Shown in pieces: positions 17,526 through 26,353 of a stretch of 64,000 nucleotides of DNA. The translations under genes were made by a program, and so were the position numbers. The stretch is from Xanthomonas floridensis (GTDB taxonomy: Bacteria; Pseudomonadota; Gammaproteobacteria; Xanthomonadales; Xanthomonadaceae): the NCBI RefSeq assembly GCF_001642575.1, contig NZ_LXNG01000021.1, positions 24,270 to 88,269 of the forward strand. The letters run 5' to 3'. The stretch's first letter is position 1. Every line of letters starts with the position of its first letter. A model generated the notes under the pieces. That model had not been told where the DNA came from and ran no database searches. It saw only the letters and a program-made list of their open reading frames with translations.

Positions 17526-19244
17526 CTAGAGCGAAAACCCCAGCAGCACCGGATCGTGATCGGAGCTGCGCCACGGACCAGGCAGATTGCGTTTGGCATA
17601 ACCGGCGTCGTCCATCGCGTCGGCGTTGATATGCCATTCGACCGCGCCACGCAGCTGCTTGGCCATTGCCGGGCTGAGCAAGGCATGGTCCAGCCGCCCG
17701 CTCATGCCATCAAAGACGTAGCTGTAGGGCTGCTTCACCCCCGCTACTGCAAATGCGTCCTGCCAGCCGCTGGCGCGCAGGCTGCGCATCGGCGTTTCCA
17801 TCGCATACGCATTGAAGTCGCCCAATAGCACCGCCAGCCGGGTCTGCGCGCCGGTGGGGTCGGTTTGCAGCCATTGGTGCAGGCGCTTGGCCGATTCAGT
17901 GCGGGCCGCGTTCCAGCAGGCCTGGCCGTCGAGCTGGTCGGCATCGGCGCCACTGGCGTTACCGCACCCCTTGGATTTGAAGTGATTGGCGACCACCACG
18001 AAGGTCGCCCCGCGGGTGCTGCGAAACGCCTGCGCCAGCGGCACCCGGCTATGGCTGTCGAACGGCCCGCCGGTCAGCGTGGCCGGCTTGCCGACCAGGG
18101 TGACCTGGCTGCTGCGGTAGATGATGCCGACCCGGATCGCATCGTCGCCGGGGCCACTGCCGGTATCGACGAACCGCCAATCCTTGTCGGTGCCGGCGGC
18201 GTTGAGCGCAGCCACCAGTTGCGCCACCGCGGTGTCGCCGTCGTTGCCGTCGTTTTCCAGCTCCATCAACGCGGCCACATCGGCGCGCAACGGCACGATG
18301 GTGGCGACCAGCTTGGTCAGCTGCGCCTGGAACTGCTCAGCCGTGCGGGCGCCGCGCTTGGTCGGAAAACCGCCGCCGCGTCCATTGCCGTTGAAGAAGT
18401 TCTCCAGGTTGAACGAGGCAATGCGCAGATCCCCTCCCACCTGCGGTGCCACGGCGGTCGGCATGGCCGGCAGGTTCAGCGGCGCCAGCACCTGGATGCG
18501 GTACTGCCCGTCGTAGCGCTGGTCGACGATGCCATCGACCGATTTGAGCAGGCTGCCGCTACGCAGCACCGCATCGGCGGGCAGGTAGGACACCGTCTTG
18601 GGGTTGCGTCCGTTGCGGGCGTCGTCCAGCAACACCCGGCGACGCGCGTTGTCCGCCTCCACCTGCGCGAACGCCGGCGTGCCGGTTGCAGCCACCTCGG
18701 CCGGCTGCCACAACCGCCCGCCGAAGCCGGCAATCAGCTCACCGTAGGTGGCCAGCCGGTCGCTGCCGTTGAGTGTCAGTGCCGCGATGCGGACATGCTC
18801 GCCTTCCAGCGCCTCCCAGTTGGCGGGCGGCCCGCTGAGCATGCGCACCGGCACCGGCTGGCCGCTGGCGAGCCGCTCGATGCTGCTGGCGTCCACGCTG
18901 GTCAGGCTGGCCTGGCCACCGGCCGATACTTCGCGCACCGTCCCGACGATGCGCACGCGATCGCCCACTGCCACCTGCGCATCGCCGACGCCGGTGACGA
19001 ACAGCCCATGCGAGCGCCGTGGCTCGAAACCGGGCTGCTGCACGAACAGCCCGGCCAGCCCGACGCGCGTATCGGCGGTGACGATGCCCTCCACGTCCAC
19101 CATGCGGCCGTCATACGGGCTGCGGCTGTCCTCGCCCTGCACATCGGCAATCGAGAGCCGCTGCGCGGCGCCATCGGCGGCGCTGCACAGCAGCGGAGCC
19201 AGGAGACCGACCAGACCGAGCACAACCAGCGGGCGACGCGACAT
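17526..19244 (-). CDS. ExeM/NucH-family extracellular endonuclease
   Basis: A 572-aa secreted DNase/phosphatase-type enzyme. The signal peptide is MSRRPLVVLGLVGLLAPLLCSA. Residues ~30-170 form an OB-fold-like NucH N-terminal domain (VDVEGIVTADTRVGLAGLFVQ). The C-terminal endonuclease/exonuclease/phosphatase domain starts near RIASFNLENFFN and has MELENDG, VVANHFKSKGC, LLGDFNAYAMETP and SSDHDPVLLGF, which include the metal-binding Glu, Asp-x-Asn and the final Asp-His pair. It would degrade extracellular DNA or release phosphate. ATG 19244 is chosen for the signal peptide. Confidence 0.9.
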   Translation of the reverse strand: MSRRPLVVLGLVGLLAPLLCSAADGAAQRLSIADVQGEDSRSPYDGRMVDVEGIVTADTRVGLAGLFVQQPGFEPRRSHGLFVTGVGDAQVAVGDRVRIVGTVREVSAGGQASLTSVDASSIERLASGQPVPVRMLSGPPANWEALEGEHVRIAALTLNGSDRLATYGELIAGFGGRLWQPAEVAATGTPAFAQVEADNARRRVLLDDARNGRNPKTVSYLPADAVLRSGSLLKSVDGIVDQRYDGQYRIQVLAPLNLPAMPTAVAPQVGGDLRIASFNLENFFNGNGRGGGFPTKRGARTAEQFQAQLTKLVATIVPLRADVAALMELENDGNDGDTAVAQLVAALNAAGTDKDWRFVDTGSGPGDDAIRVGIIYRSSQVTLVGKPATLTGGPFDSHSRVPLAQAFRSTRGATFVVVANHFKSKGCGNASGADADQLDGQACWNAARTESAKRLHQWLQTDPTGAQTRLAVLLGDFNAYAMETPMRSLRASGWQDAFAVAGVKQPYSYVFDGMSGRLDHALLSPAMAKQLRGAVEWHINADAMDDAGYAKRNLPGPWRSSDHDPVLLGFSL

Positions 19245-19525
19245 CGAACGACTCTCCATCAAGGTGGACCAAATACAAACGCCGCCCGGAAGGCGGCGCG
19301 TGACAACGAAAGCGCGGAAACAGGCTAACAAACCGCGATGAAGCGACGCCAGGCGGGATCACTGCGCTAGCACGGTGCCCCCCTGCACGGCACTGCGCTT
19401 GGCTGTTCGTGCTGCTCCGCTGGCTGCGGGCACCGCGTCCAGGGCAACGACGGACGACGACGCCAGCCAGCCAGGAACCCGGCACAACCGCGGCCCTGCT
19501 CCCGAGCGCCGCGCCCGTCGAGGTC

Positions 19526-20044
19526 TTATTTCAGATTGCCCAGCATCCAGTCGACGGTGGCACGCACCTGCTCTTCGGTCAGCGCCGGGTTGCCGCCCTT
19601 GGGCGGCATGATGCCGCCATCCGGGCCGGTGTAGCCCTCGATCGCGTGCTTGTACAAGGTGTCCTTGCCCTGGGCGATGCGCGCATCCCAGTGCGAATGA
19701 TCCAGCGTCGGTGCCTTGCCGACCCCGGTGGTATGACACGCGGTGCACAGGTTGTTGAAGATGGTCTTGCCATCGGTGGTGCCGCCGTAGGCGGACTGCG
19801 AGGCTGCCTTGGCCAGCGCTGCAGCCTGGGCCGCCGCCTGGGCCGCCGCACCGGTGGTGCCCGCGTAGACGGCGCCGGCCGGCGCGATGCGTTGCTGCAC
19901 GCGCTTGGCGGCAGTCGGCGAAACCTCATCGGGAATGGCACGTTGCAAATAAGCTGCCAGGGCGATCAGCCCCAGGGTGATCACTACCAGTAAACCGATC
20001 ACCATCGAGAATTTTTTCAGGAACTCGAGGTCGTAATTCCGCAC
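19526..20044 (-). CDS. Membrane-anchored cytochrome c5 family protein
   Basis: A 172-aa electron carrier. Residues ~12-35 form a membrane anchor (FSMVIGLLVVITLGLIALAAYL), an Ala/Gln-rich flexible linker follows, and the C-terminal ~85 residues hold a single c-type heme domain: CTACHTTG is the heme-binding motif, and GGIMPPKGGN supplies the distal Met in the c5 pattern. The domain faces the periplasm. I start at GTG 20044 (VRNYDLEFLKKF), which has AGGGGTGAG as ribosome site; a longer frame has no membrane-compatible N terminus. Confidence 0.87.
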   Translation of the reverse strand: MRNYDLEFLKKFSMVIGLLVVITLGLIALAAYLQRAIPDEVSPTAAKRVQQRIAPAGAVYAGTTGAAAQAAAQAAALAKAASQSAYGGTTDGKTIFNNLCTACHTTGVGKAPTLDHSHWDARIAQGKDTLYKHAIEGYTGPDGGIMPPKGGNPALTEEQVRATVDWMLGNLK

Positions 20045-20246
20045 GCGCTCACCCCTGGCTGTTGGTCGAAGACCTCTGCTAGCGCCGGAGTATAGAGCAC
20101 AGTTCACGCCAGTCTGACCAGCGCGCATGACAGTTTCGCCTCCGATGTGCGCTGCACCCCAGTGGGCCGGCGCTCCTGTCGGCGGCCACGCTTGCGCCCG
20201 CCGGAGAATTGCCGCAACGCCGCATACGCGCATTGGTCTCCTATGT

Positions 20247-20266
20247 GGGAATTGCGTATCATTCCC
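20247..20266. promoter_or_regulatory. Fur-like palindrome
   Basis: GGGAAT and ATTCCC flank TGCGTATC, giving a 20-bp inverted repeat 60 bases before the DUF4198 gene. GCGTATCATT resembles half of a Fur box (GATAATGATAATCATTATC consensus), but the match is partial. Confidence 0.45.
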
Positions 20267-20325
20267 AACAACACACGGTGGCGCGGTTCTCGCCTCGCCG
20301 GTCCCGCCCTTGAGGAGTCGCCGCG

Positions 20326-20970
20326 ATGAAGTCCTTCCTGCTGTCCTGCCTGGTCTTGGCCAGCATCAGTCTGTCTGCCCAGGCCCACGAAATCTGGATC
20401 GAGCGCGATGGCAGTGGCCCGGTACGCATCTACTTCGGTGAGCCGGCGCAGGAAACCCTCGACCACGGCCAGGACGAGATCAAGCGCGTGGTCAAGCCGA
20501 GCGTGTTCGGCACTGCCGGCAAGGCCGGTGCCCTGCAGCGCGGCAGCGAGTTCCTGACCGCGCCGCTGTCCGGCAGCGGCGATGCCTGGCTCAGCGACGA
20601 CAGTGTGTTCGAACCGTGGAAGGGCGAAGCCGGTGGCTTCGAGGCCGTGAGTTATTACGCCCGTGCCGGGCGCGCCACCACCTCGGCCAAGCTGGATCTG
20701 GAACTGGTTCCCACGACGGCGAATGGCAACACGCTCACCGTGCTCTATCGCAACAAGCCGTTGCCCAAGGCCGAAGTCACCGTGATCGACCCGCAGAAGT
20801 GGCAGAAGACGCTGACCTCCGACGCCAAGGGCCAGGTCACGCTGCCCACGCTGCGCGCCGGCCGCCACATCCTGGTGGTCAACACCAAGGAACCGGTGAA
20901 GCGCGAGATTGCCGGCAAGCAGGTCACGCTGGTGCACCACATCAGCACCCTGACCTTCCAGGCCGACTAA
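20326..20970 (+). CDS. DUF4198 periplasmic protein
   Basis: A 214-aa protein with signal peptide MKSFLLSCLVLASISLSAQA. The mature protein begins HEIWIERDG, typical of DUF4198 proteins, which start with a metal-ligand-like His and have a beta-sandwich ending in a carboxypeptidase-regulatory-like fold (LPKAEVTVIDPQKW, DAKGQVTLPTLRAGRHILVV). Relatives occur with TonB receptors and nickel, cobalt or iron uptake genes. GAGGAG lies 10 bases before ATG 20326. It heads a four-gene cluster with tight spacing (22 bases, then two ATGA overlaps). Confidence 0.85.
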   Translation: MKSFLLSCLVLASISLSAQAHEIWIERDGSGPVRIYFGEPAQETLDHGQDEIKRVVKPSVFGTAGKAGALQRGSEFLTAPLSGSGDAWLSDDSVFEPWKGEAGGFEAVSYYARAGRATTSAKLDLELVPTTANGNTLTVLYRNKPLPKAEVTVIDPQKWQKTLTSDAKGQVTLPTLRAGRHILVVNTKEPVKREIAGKQVTLVHHISTLTFQAD

Positions 20971-20992
20971 CGGCAGCCCCGCAGTCCCCCGC

Positions 20993-21301
20993 ATGTCGAC
21001 CGCTGCCCAACCGCTGACCTGGTTCAGACGCCCCTGGCTGGGCGTGCTGTCGCGCACCCTGGCCGCCATTTTCGGCGGGTATGCGCTGGCCAGCGCCACC
21101 AATCTGGTGCTGGCGCTGGTGCTGCCGATGCCGCGCAGCGAGGCGGTGTTGACCAGCATGCTGCTCGGCATCGTGGTGTGCGCGTGCGCGCCGCTGTGGG
21201 CATTTGCCACCGTCAGCGTCTGGCGCGCCTGGGCCGGCATCGTGGTGCCGGCCGCGCTGCTGTTTGCGCTGGCCGCGTTGCTGCAACGGGGCGCGGCATG
21301 A
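20993..21301 (+). CDS. DUF3649 small membrane protein
   Basis: A 102-aa protein with three hydrophobic helices and no soluble domain. DUF3649 proteins are found almost only beside PepSY-TM and DUF3325 proteins in siderophore-related operons. The stop codon overlaps the start of the next gene (ATGA at 21298-21301), so translation is probably coupled. Function is unknown; it is likely a partner of the PepSY protein in the inner membrane. Confidence 0.8.
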   Translation: MSTAAQPLTWFRRPWLGVLSRTLAAIFGGYALASATNLVLALVLPMPRSEAVLTSMLLGIVVCACAPLWAFATVSVWRAWAGIVVPAALLFALAALLQRGAA

Positions 21302-22914
21302 AACAGGGGTTCCGCCAGTCGATGGCCTGGCTGCACACCTGGACCGGCCTGCTGGTCGGTTGGGTGCTGCTGTTGATCTTCATGGGCGGCACCGCCAGCT
21401 ATTACCGCGACGAAATCAGCCGCTGGATGCGCCCGGAGTTGCCCACCACCACGGTGAGCACCGCCACTGCGCTGCGTAGTGCCGAGCAATACCTGCAGAC
21501 CCACGCAGCCGACGCGCTGAGCTGGAACATTACCTTGCCGGATGCGCGCACTCCGGTGGTGAGCATGTACTGGCAAAATCCTGCGCCCGCCGACGGCAAA
21601 CCGGCCGGGCGCCGGCAGCTGTACGGCAATGCCATCATCGACCCGGCCACCGGCAAGGAGATCGCCGCGCGCGAGACGCTGGGCGGCGAGTTCTTCTACC
21701 GGCTGCATTTCGACCTGCACTACGTGCCGGTACTGTGGGCACGCTACATCGTGGGGTTCTGCGCGATGTTCATGCTGGTGGCCATCATCAGCGGGGTGAT
21801 CACCCACAAGAAGATCTTCAAGGACTTTTTCACCTTTCGCCCGGGCAAGGGCCTGCGCTCGTGGCTGGATTTCCATAACGTCAGCGCGGTGACCGCACTG
21901 CCGTACCACGCGATGATCACCTACACCGGCATCGTGACCTTGATGTTCATGTACTTGCCGTGGGGCATCAAGGCGCGCTATGCCGGCGATGAAATGCGCT
22001 TCTACGACGAGTCGGCCAACCGCGTGGCCGATACGCGCCAGGCGGCCGGCACACCGGCGCGCATGCTGCCGCTGGAACAGTTCGTGGAGCGCGCGCGCCG
22101 CGACCTGCGCGGCGCGCAGATCGGCAACGTGGCGGTGTCGCTTCCCAACGATGCGCATGCCGCGGTCGGCGTCAGCCAGGTGGCGGCCAGGCTCTCCAAC
22201 AACGCGCCCTCCATCCTGTACGACGGTGTCAGCGGCCAACGCCTGCAACGCAGTGGCGCGCCCGGTGGTGCCAGCCAGACGCGCGGGGTGATGGTGGGCC
22301 TGCATATCGCCCACTTCGCCGGTCCATGGCTGCGCGCGTTGTTCTTCGGCTCGGGCCTGCTGGGCTGCCTGATGGTGGCCAGCGGCGTGGTGATGTGGGC
22401 GGTGAAAGAACGGCCCAAGCATCTGAAGGCCGGCCGCATCGGGTTTGGATTGCGCCTGGTCGATGCGCTCAATATCGGTACGGTGGCCGGCTTGCCGATC
22501 GCCTTTGCCAGTTTCTTCTGGGCCAACCGGCTGCTGCCGGTGGCGCTGGACGGGCGCGCGGCGATGGAGGCGCATGTGTTCTTCGCCGCCTGGGCGACGG
22601 CGTTGCTGGCAGCCTTCGTGTGGCCGCGACGGGCGATGTGGAGCTGGCAGCTGTATGCGGGCGCAGCGCTCCTGGCGCTGATTCCGCTTCTCAATGCCGT
22701 GACCACCGATGTCCACCTGGGCGTGACCTTGCCGGCCGGGCAATGGGCACTGGCCGGGGTCGACCTGGTCTGCCTGGGCCTGGGCGTGTGCCTGGGCAGT
22801 GCCGGCTGGCGCCTGCAGCATTGGACCGCGCCGCAGTCGGCCGCCGCACGCCGCCAGCGCGCGGCCGTATCACCCGCTGCGCAGAGCAACGTGCCGGTGC
22901 AGGAAGGCGCATGA
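21298..22914 (+). CDS. PepSY-associated TM protein (PiuB-like iron-uptake factor)
   Basis: A 538-aa inner-membrane protein. Helix one follows MKQGFRQSMAWLHTWTGLLVGWVLLLIFMGG, with the His and Trp that mark the PepSY-TM family. A periplasmic PepSY region (FYRLHFDLHYVP, with ligand-like His residues) follows, then further helices (CAMFMLVAIISGVITHKKIF and the C-terminal hydrophobic block). Related proteins are Fur-controlled and are suspected to help reduce or release iron from siderophores. It overlaps its neighbours on both sides by four bases. Confidence 0.87.
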   Translation: MKQGFRQSMAWLHTWTGLLVGWVLLLIFMGGTASYYRDEISRWMRPELPTTTVSTATALRSAEQYLQTHAADALSWNITLPDARTPVVSMYWQNPAPADGKPAGRRQLYGNAIIDPATGKEIAARETLGGEFFYRLHFDLHYVPVLWARYIVGFCAMFMLVAIISGVITHKKIFKDFFTFRPGKGLRSWLDFHNVSAVTALPYHAMITYTGIVTLMFMYLPWGIKARYAGDEMRFYDESANRVADTRQAAGTPARMLPLEQFVERARRDLRGAQIGNVAVSLPNDAHAAVGVSQVAARLSNNAPSILYDGVSGQRLQRSGAPGGASQTRGVMVGLHIAHFAGPWLRALFFGSGLLGCLMVASGVVMWAVKERPKHLKAGRIGFGLRLVDALNIGTVAGLPIAFASFFWANRLLPVALDGRAAMEAHVFFAAWATALLAAFVWPRRAMWSWQLYAGAALLALIPLLNAVTTDVHLGVTLPAGQWALAGVDLVCLGLGVCLGSAGWRLQHWTAPQSAAARRQRAAVSPAAQSNVPVQEGA

Positions 22915-23246
22915 ACGTCGTGCTGTTGCTGGCGCTGAATTTTTCCGGTTTTGCCGCGTTGTGCCTGGCGATGGAAAAGCATCAGCACGAGGTGCGTGGC
23001 CGCGGCCTGGGCACTCCGCGCACGCGTCAGTTGCGGGTGGTGGGCTGGCTGCTGTTGCTGCTCACCTTTGGCCTGGCCGTGCACGCGCAGGGTTGGGGCA
23101 TCGGGCCGGTGCTGTGGCTGGGCAGCCTGACCGCGGCCGCGGCCGTGCTGGCACTGTGGCTGCTGCCGTATCGGCGTGGCCTGATCCTGCCGGCGGCACT
23201 CATCGCGCCGGTGCTGGCGGGCATGGCGCAGCTGCTGCCAGGTTGA
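22911..23246 (+). CDS. DUF3325 small membrane protein
   Basis: A 111-aa protein with three to four hydrophobic helices. The opening MNVVLLLALNFSGFAALCLAMEKHQ is typical of DUF3325, a partner family of PepSY-TM proteins. It closes the four-gene cluster, with its ATG inside the stop of the preceding gene. About 200 bases of unassigned DNA follow. Confidence 0.82.
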   Translation: MNVVLLLALNFSGFAALCLAMEKHQHEVRGRGLGTPRTRQLRVVGWLLLLLTFGLAVHAQGWGIGPVLWLGSLTAAAAVLALWLLPYRRGLILPAALIAPVLAGMAQLLPG

Positions 23247-23447
23247 GCCCCTCGCGACGGCGTCGCGGCCGCGGTGGCGTTGTGCCGGGATGCGCGATGC
23301 CTGTGCACGCTTGCCCTCGCTGTGCGGACGGACACGCCAGGCAATCGTCCAAGCCTGGAGGACGGCGTACTGGTCGCAGCGCAGCTGCAGATGCCACACG
23401 CGATAGTCGGCACGCACCCAGCAGCTGTGGTGCATGCGATGCAACGG

Positions 23448-23975
23448 CTACACCGCAGTCGGCGGGTCACCCCAGCTGCGCCCATCGCGTGGCAGGCGGC
23501 CGTCATCGAGCACGCGCAGCACCTGGTCGGGCTGCAGCATGTCCAGAAACAGCGCCACGTTGACGCCATCCGGCAATGCCATGCTGGGGAAGATCACCCC
23601 GGGAATCTGCGCCTCGCGCAGCAGGTCGCCGAGCACCCAGCTCACCGGTTCGACCTTGTTGACCAGGGCCTTGCGCCAGTCGTCGGTCCAGTCGGCCCAT
23701 AGCGCGTCCCAATCCGAGTCCAGCAGACGCAGGTCGGCCAGCGCCGGAAGCTGCGCGGCATAACTGACCAGCGTAAATGGCGGCAGGAACGGCGCAGCCT
23801 GCGCATATTCGGCCGCTGCGGTATCCAGCTGCAGCGACAGGTACAGCGCCGGCTGGCCGAAGCGATTGAAGCGCCCGCCCGAGCGTGCAGCGCCGGCGCC
23901 ACTCAACGGCTCGGCGGCCCAGCGTGGCGTGAAGGCGCGATATAGCGTGCAGTGCGCCGGGGCGCTCAGCTTCAA
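23448..23975 (-). CDS. RES-domain toxin (NAD+ phosphorylase family)
   Basis: A 175-aa RES protein. Members of this family kill or arrest cells by degrading NAD+. The fold signatures are CTLYRAFTPRWAAEPL (active-site Arg), GGRFNRFGQPALYLSLQ (the GGRxN pattern), AAEYAQ (conserved Glu) and a C-terminal NVALFLD. It begins at a rare TTG codon inside the stop of the antitoxin gene (TTGA overlap), so it is likely translated only by coupling. No better downstream start exists before the RES core. It is second in the antitoxin-toxin operon. Confidence 0.87.
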   Translation of the reverse strand: MKLSAPAHCTLYRAFTPRWAAEPLSGAGAARSGGRFNRFGQPALYLSLQLDTAAAEYAQAAPFLPPFTLVSYAAQLPALADLRLLDSDWDALWADWTDDWRKALVNKVEPVSWVLGDLLREAQIPGVIFPSMALPDGVNVALFLDMLQPDQVLRVLDDGRLPRDGRSWGDPPTAV

Positions 23976-24346
23976 CCAGCCGCTCCGGCGGCCACGGTGC
24001 GCAGGTAGGTCAGCGCATCATCGGTGCGGCCCTGCTTGACCACTTCGAGCAAGGTGGCGAATTCGAATGCGGGGATCGGGGTGTTCTTCAGATGGAAGAC
24101 CAGCTGGCGCTCGTCCGGCTGGATCTGCGCCATGGCCACCAGCAACCGCGACAGGTTGCGCAACAGATCCTGCACGCGCGGGCTTTCCGGATGCACGCGC
24201 AGGCTGTTGCGGTGTACGCCAGCCAGCTCGGCCAGCTCCTGCTGCGACAGCTCCAGCAGGCCGGCCATGGCCGAAGGCGACAGGATCGTGCGGTCGGGCG
24301 CGCGCAACCGCTCGGTCAGGGACAGGGGATTGAGGACGGCGACCAT
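23972..24346 (-). CDS. Xre/MbcA/ParS-type antitoxin
   Basis: A 124-aa antitoxin. The N-terminal half has an Xre-like helix-turn-helix (LLELSQQELAELAGVHRNSLR). The C-terminal part is the toxin-binding domain seen in RES partners, ending in FATLLEVVKQGRTDDALTYL. It neutralises the RES toxin, and in the family it binds its own promoter. I start at ATG 24346 (MVAVLNPLSL). An upstream start at 24400 would cross the operator repeats. The toxin gene overlaps by four bases. Confidence 0.87.
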   Translation of the reverse strand: MVAVLNPLSLTERLRAPDRTILSPSAMAGLLELSQQELAELAGVHRNSLRVHPESPRVQDLLRNLSRLLVAMAQIQPDERQLVFHLKNTPIPAFEFATLLEVVKQGRTDDALTYLRTVAAGAAG

Positions 24347-24368
24347 GTAGGTGCTCGGACAGGGGGTG

Positions 24369-24395
24369 TGCACAGTATATGCACAGTCATGCACA
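24369..24395. promoter_or_regulatory. Three phased TGCACA repeats upstream of the antitoxin
   Basis: TGCACA occurs at 24369, 24380 and 24390, spaced 11 and 10 bases, i.e. about one helical turn apart. The block is 23 bases upstream of the antitoxin start, the expected place for autoregulation by the Xre domain. Confidence 0.6.
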
Positions 24396-24442
24396 TCCAT
24401 CCAGCACAGTGCGGCGCCCGGTCAGTGCAGTGTCAGATCTGC

Positions 24443-25051
24443 TTACTTGGCCCCCACTGCACGCAAACAGAAGCCGCAGATCGCTTCCACCAGCTGTTCT
24501 CCCTGCTGCGGGTCGCCGCGGCTGGGCGCGATCGGCCCAACCAGGGCCTCGGTAAAGGCACCAACGATGCAGGCCGCCGCGGCATCCAGGGACTGTTCGG
24601 GAAATTCTCCGGCCGCCACGCCTTCGGCCAGCAATTGCCGAAACACCTCACCGAACAGGCGGCGGCCCCGGATACGCTCGGCGTCCACCTCGCTTTCCAC
24701 CGGCTCGGCAATGAAGGCGTAGGCCAGCGCCGGCCCGGCCAGCGCGCGCCGGACGAAGGTGGCGATGGCGCCGCGCAGGCGCTCGCTCGCCGGGGCCTGG
24801 GTGCTGGCAAGGGCACGCAGGATGGTCATCTCGCGCTGCACGGCGGCATTCAAAACTTCCACGAACAGCTCGGCTTTGGACGGGAAATGCCGATAAATCT
24901 GCCCGGTTGAAACGCCGGCGGCGGCAGCCACTGCGGTGATCGGGGCATTGCGGTAGCCACCCTCGGCAATCAGCACCCGCGCCGCCTGCAGGATGCGTTC
25001 GCGATTGCCGGCCAGGCGTTCTTCCATCAGGGCGGAGCGTCGATAAGCCAT
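24443..25051 (-). CDS. TetR-family regulator, probable regulator of leucine/isovalerate catabolism
   Basis: A 202-aa TetR/AcrR repressor. The N-terminal helix-turn-helix is ITAVAAAAGVSTGQIYRHFPSKAEL. The C-terminal ligand domain is helical with no known signature. It is divergent from ivd and the methylcrotonyl-CoA carboxylase genes, 128 bases apart, the arrangement seen for LiuQ-type TetR regulators in other proteobacteria, so it probably senses an acyl-CoA or leucine intermediate. This function is inferred from context only. ATG 25051 starts MAYRRSALMEERL. Confidence 0.8.
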   Translation of the reverse strand: MAYRRSALMEERLAGNRERILQAARVLIAEGGYRNAPITAVAAAAGVSTGQIYRHFPSKAELFVEVLNAAVQREMTILRALASTQAPASERLRGAIATFVRRALAGPALAYAFIAEPVESEVDAERIRGRRLFGEVFRQLLAEGVAAGEFPEQSLDAAAACIVGAFTEALVGPIAPSRGDPQQGEQLVEAICGFCLRAVGAK

Positions 25052-25065
25052 GGTCTGATTCTGGG

Positions 25066-25078
25066 TTCAATAGTTGAA
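25066..25078. promoter_or_regulatory. TetR operator candidate in the ivd divergent promoter
   Basis: TTCAA-TAG-TTGAA forms a perfect 5-bp inverted repeat 15 bases upstream of the TetR gene, with a further TTCAC nearby. It is placed to control both the regulator and the catabolic genes. Confidence 0.5.
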
Positions 25079-25179
25079 TTTTAGTTCACTTTTTTGTTGC
25101 AGACCGCTAGGCTGCTCACATCCGCCGCGCGGCTCGCCCGCTCCCACCCGGCACGTCCCGATCCTTGTGGAGTCGCTGC

Positions 25180-26343
25180 ATGCATGTGCCGTCCTTGAAT
25201 TTCGAGCTTGGCGAAGAGATCGACCTGCTGCGCGAAAGCGTAGCCGCCTTCGCCAGCCACCACATCGCCCCGCTCGCCGCCGCGGCCGATCACGACAACG
25301 TCTTCCCCGCGCAGCTGTGGCGGCTGTTCGGTGAGCAGGGTCTGCTCGGGCTCACCGTGGAAGAAGACTACGGCGGCAGCGGCATGGGTTACCTGGCGCA
25401 TGTGGTGGCCATGGAAGAGATCTCGCGCGCCGGTGGTGCCATCGGGCTGTCGTATGGCGCGCATTCCAATCTGTGCCTCAACCAGTTGCGCAAGAATGCC
25501 AGCCATGAGCAGAAGCAACGCTACCTGCCCAAGCTGTGCACCGGCGAGCATGTGGGCGCGCTGGCGATGAGCGAAGCCGGCTCCGGCTCGGACGTGGTGT
25601 CGATGAAGCTGCGCGCCGATGCGCGCGGCGACCGCTTCGTGCTCAACGGCAGCAAGATGTGGATCACCAACGGCCCCGACGCCGACGTGCTGGTGGTGTA
25701 CGCCAAGACCGACCCGGACGCCGGCGCGCGCGGCATCACCGCCTTCATCGTCGAGAAGGGCATGCCCGGATTTTCGACCGCGCAAAAGCTGGACAAGCTG
25801 GGCATGCGCGGCTCCAACACCTGCGAGCTTGTGTTCACCGATTGCGAAGTGCCGGCCGAGAACGTGCTGGGCACGCTCAACGGCGGCGTGCGCGTGTTGA
25901 TGTCCGGGCTGGACTTCGAACGCGTGGTGCTGGCCGGCGGGCCACTTGGGCTGATGGCCGCAGCAATGGACGTGGTGCTGCCCTACGTGCACGAGCGCAA
26001 GCAGTTTGGCGAACCGATCGGCACCTTCCAGCTGATGCAGGCCAAGCTGGCCGACATGTACGTGGGCCTCAATGCCTGCCGCGCGTATGTGTATGCGGTG
26101 GCGCGCGCCTGCGATGCCGGGCGGACCACGCGCCAGGATGCGGCTGGCGCGATCCTGTACGCCGCCGAAAAAGCCACCTGGCTGACCGGCCAGGCGATCC
26201 AGGTGCTGGGCGGCAACGGCTATATCAATGAGTACCCCACCGGGCGCTTGTGGCGCGACGCCAAGTTGTACGAGATCGGCGCCGGCACCTCGGAGATCCG
26301 CCGCATGCTGATCGGCCGCGAGCTGTTCGAACGCACTGCCTGA
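25180..26343 (+). CDS. ivd: Isovaleryl-CoA dehydrogenase
   Basis: A 387-aa FAD acyl-CoA dehydrogenase that turns isovaleryl-CoA into 3-methylcrotonyl-CoA, passing electrons to ETF. The catalytic base of this branch is Glu247 in [17 protein letters not shown]. The usual C-terminal catalytic Glu of other acyl-CoA dehydrogenases is absent, and the protein instead reads [12 protein letters not shown], which is diagnostic for isovaleryl-CoA dehydrogenases. [13 protein letters not shown] is the flavin/substrate motif. TGTGGAG lies 8 bases upstream of ATG 25180. The next gene begins 10 bases later. Confidence 0.95.
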   Translation: MHVPSLNFELGEEIDLLRESVAAFASHHIAPLAAAADHDNVFPAQLWRLFGEQGLLGLTVEEDYGGSGMGYLAHVVAMEEISRAGGAIGLSYGAHSNLCLNQLRKNASHEQKQRYLPKLCTGEHVGALAMSEAGSGSDVVSMKLRADARGDRFVLNGSKMWITNGPDADVLVVYAKTDPDAGARGITAFIVEKGMPGFSTAQKLDKLGMRGSNTCELVFTDCEVPAENVLGTLNGGVRVLMSGLDFERVVLAGGPLGLMAAAMDVVLPYVHERKQFGEPIGTFQLMQAKLADMYVGLNACRAYVYAVARACDAGRTTRQDAAGAILYAAEKATWLTGQAIQVLGGNGYINEYPTGRLWRDAKLYEIGAGTSEIRRMLIGRELFERTA

Positions 26344-26353
26344 CGGAGCCACC

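Noticed and set aside
20104..22821. A long minus-strand open frame opposite the PepSY cluster
   Set aside because: It is the antisense shadow of four clearly recognisable genes; its His/Gln/Arg-rich product has no domain.
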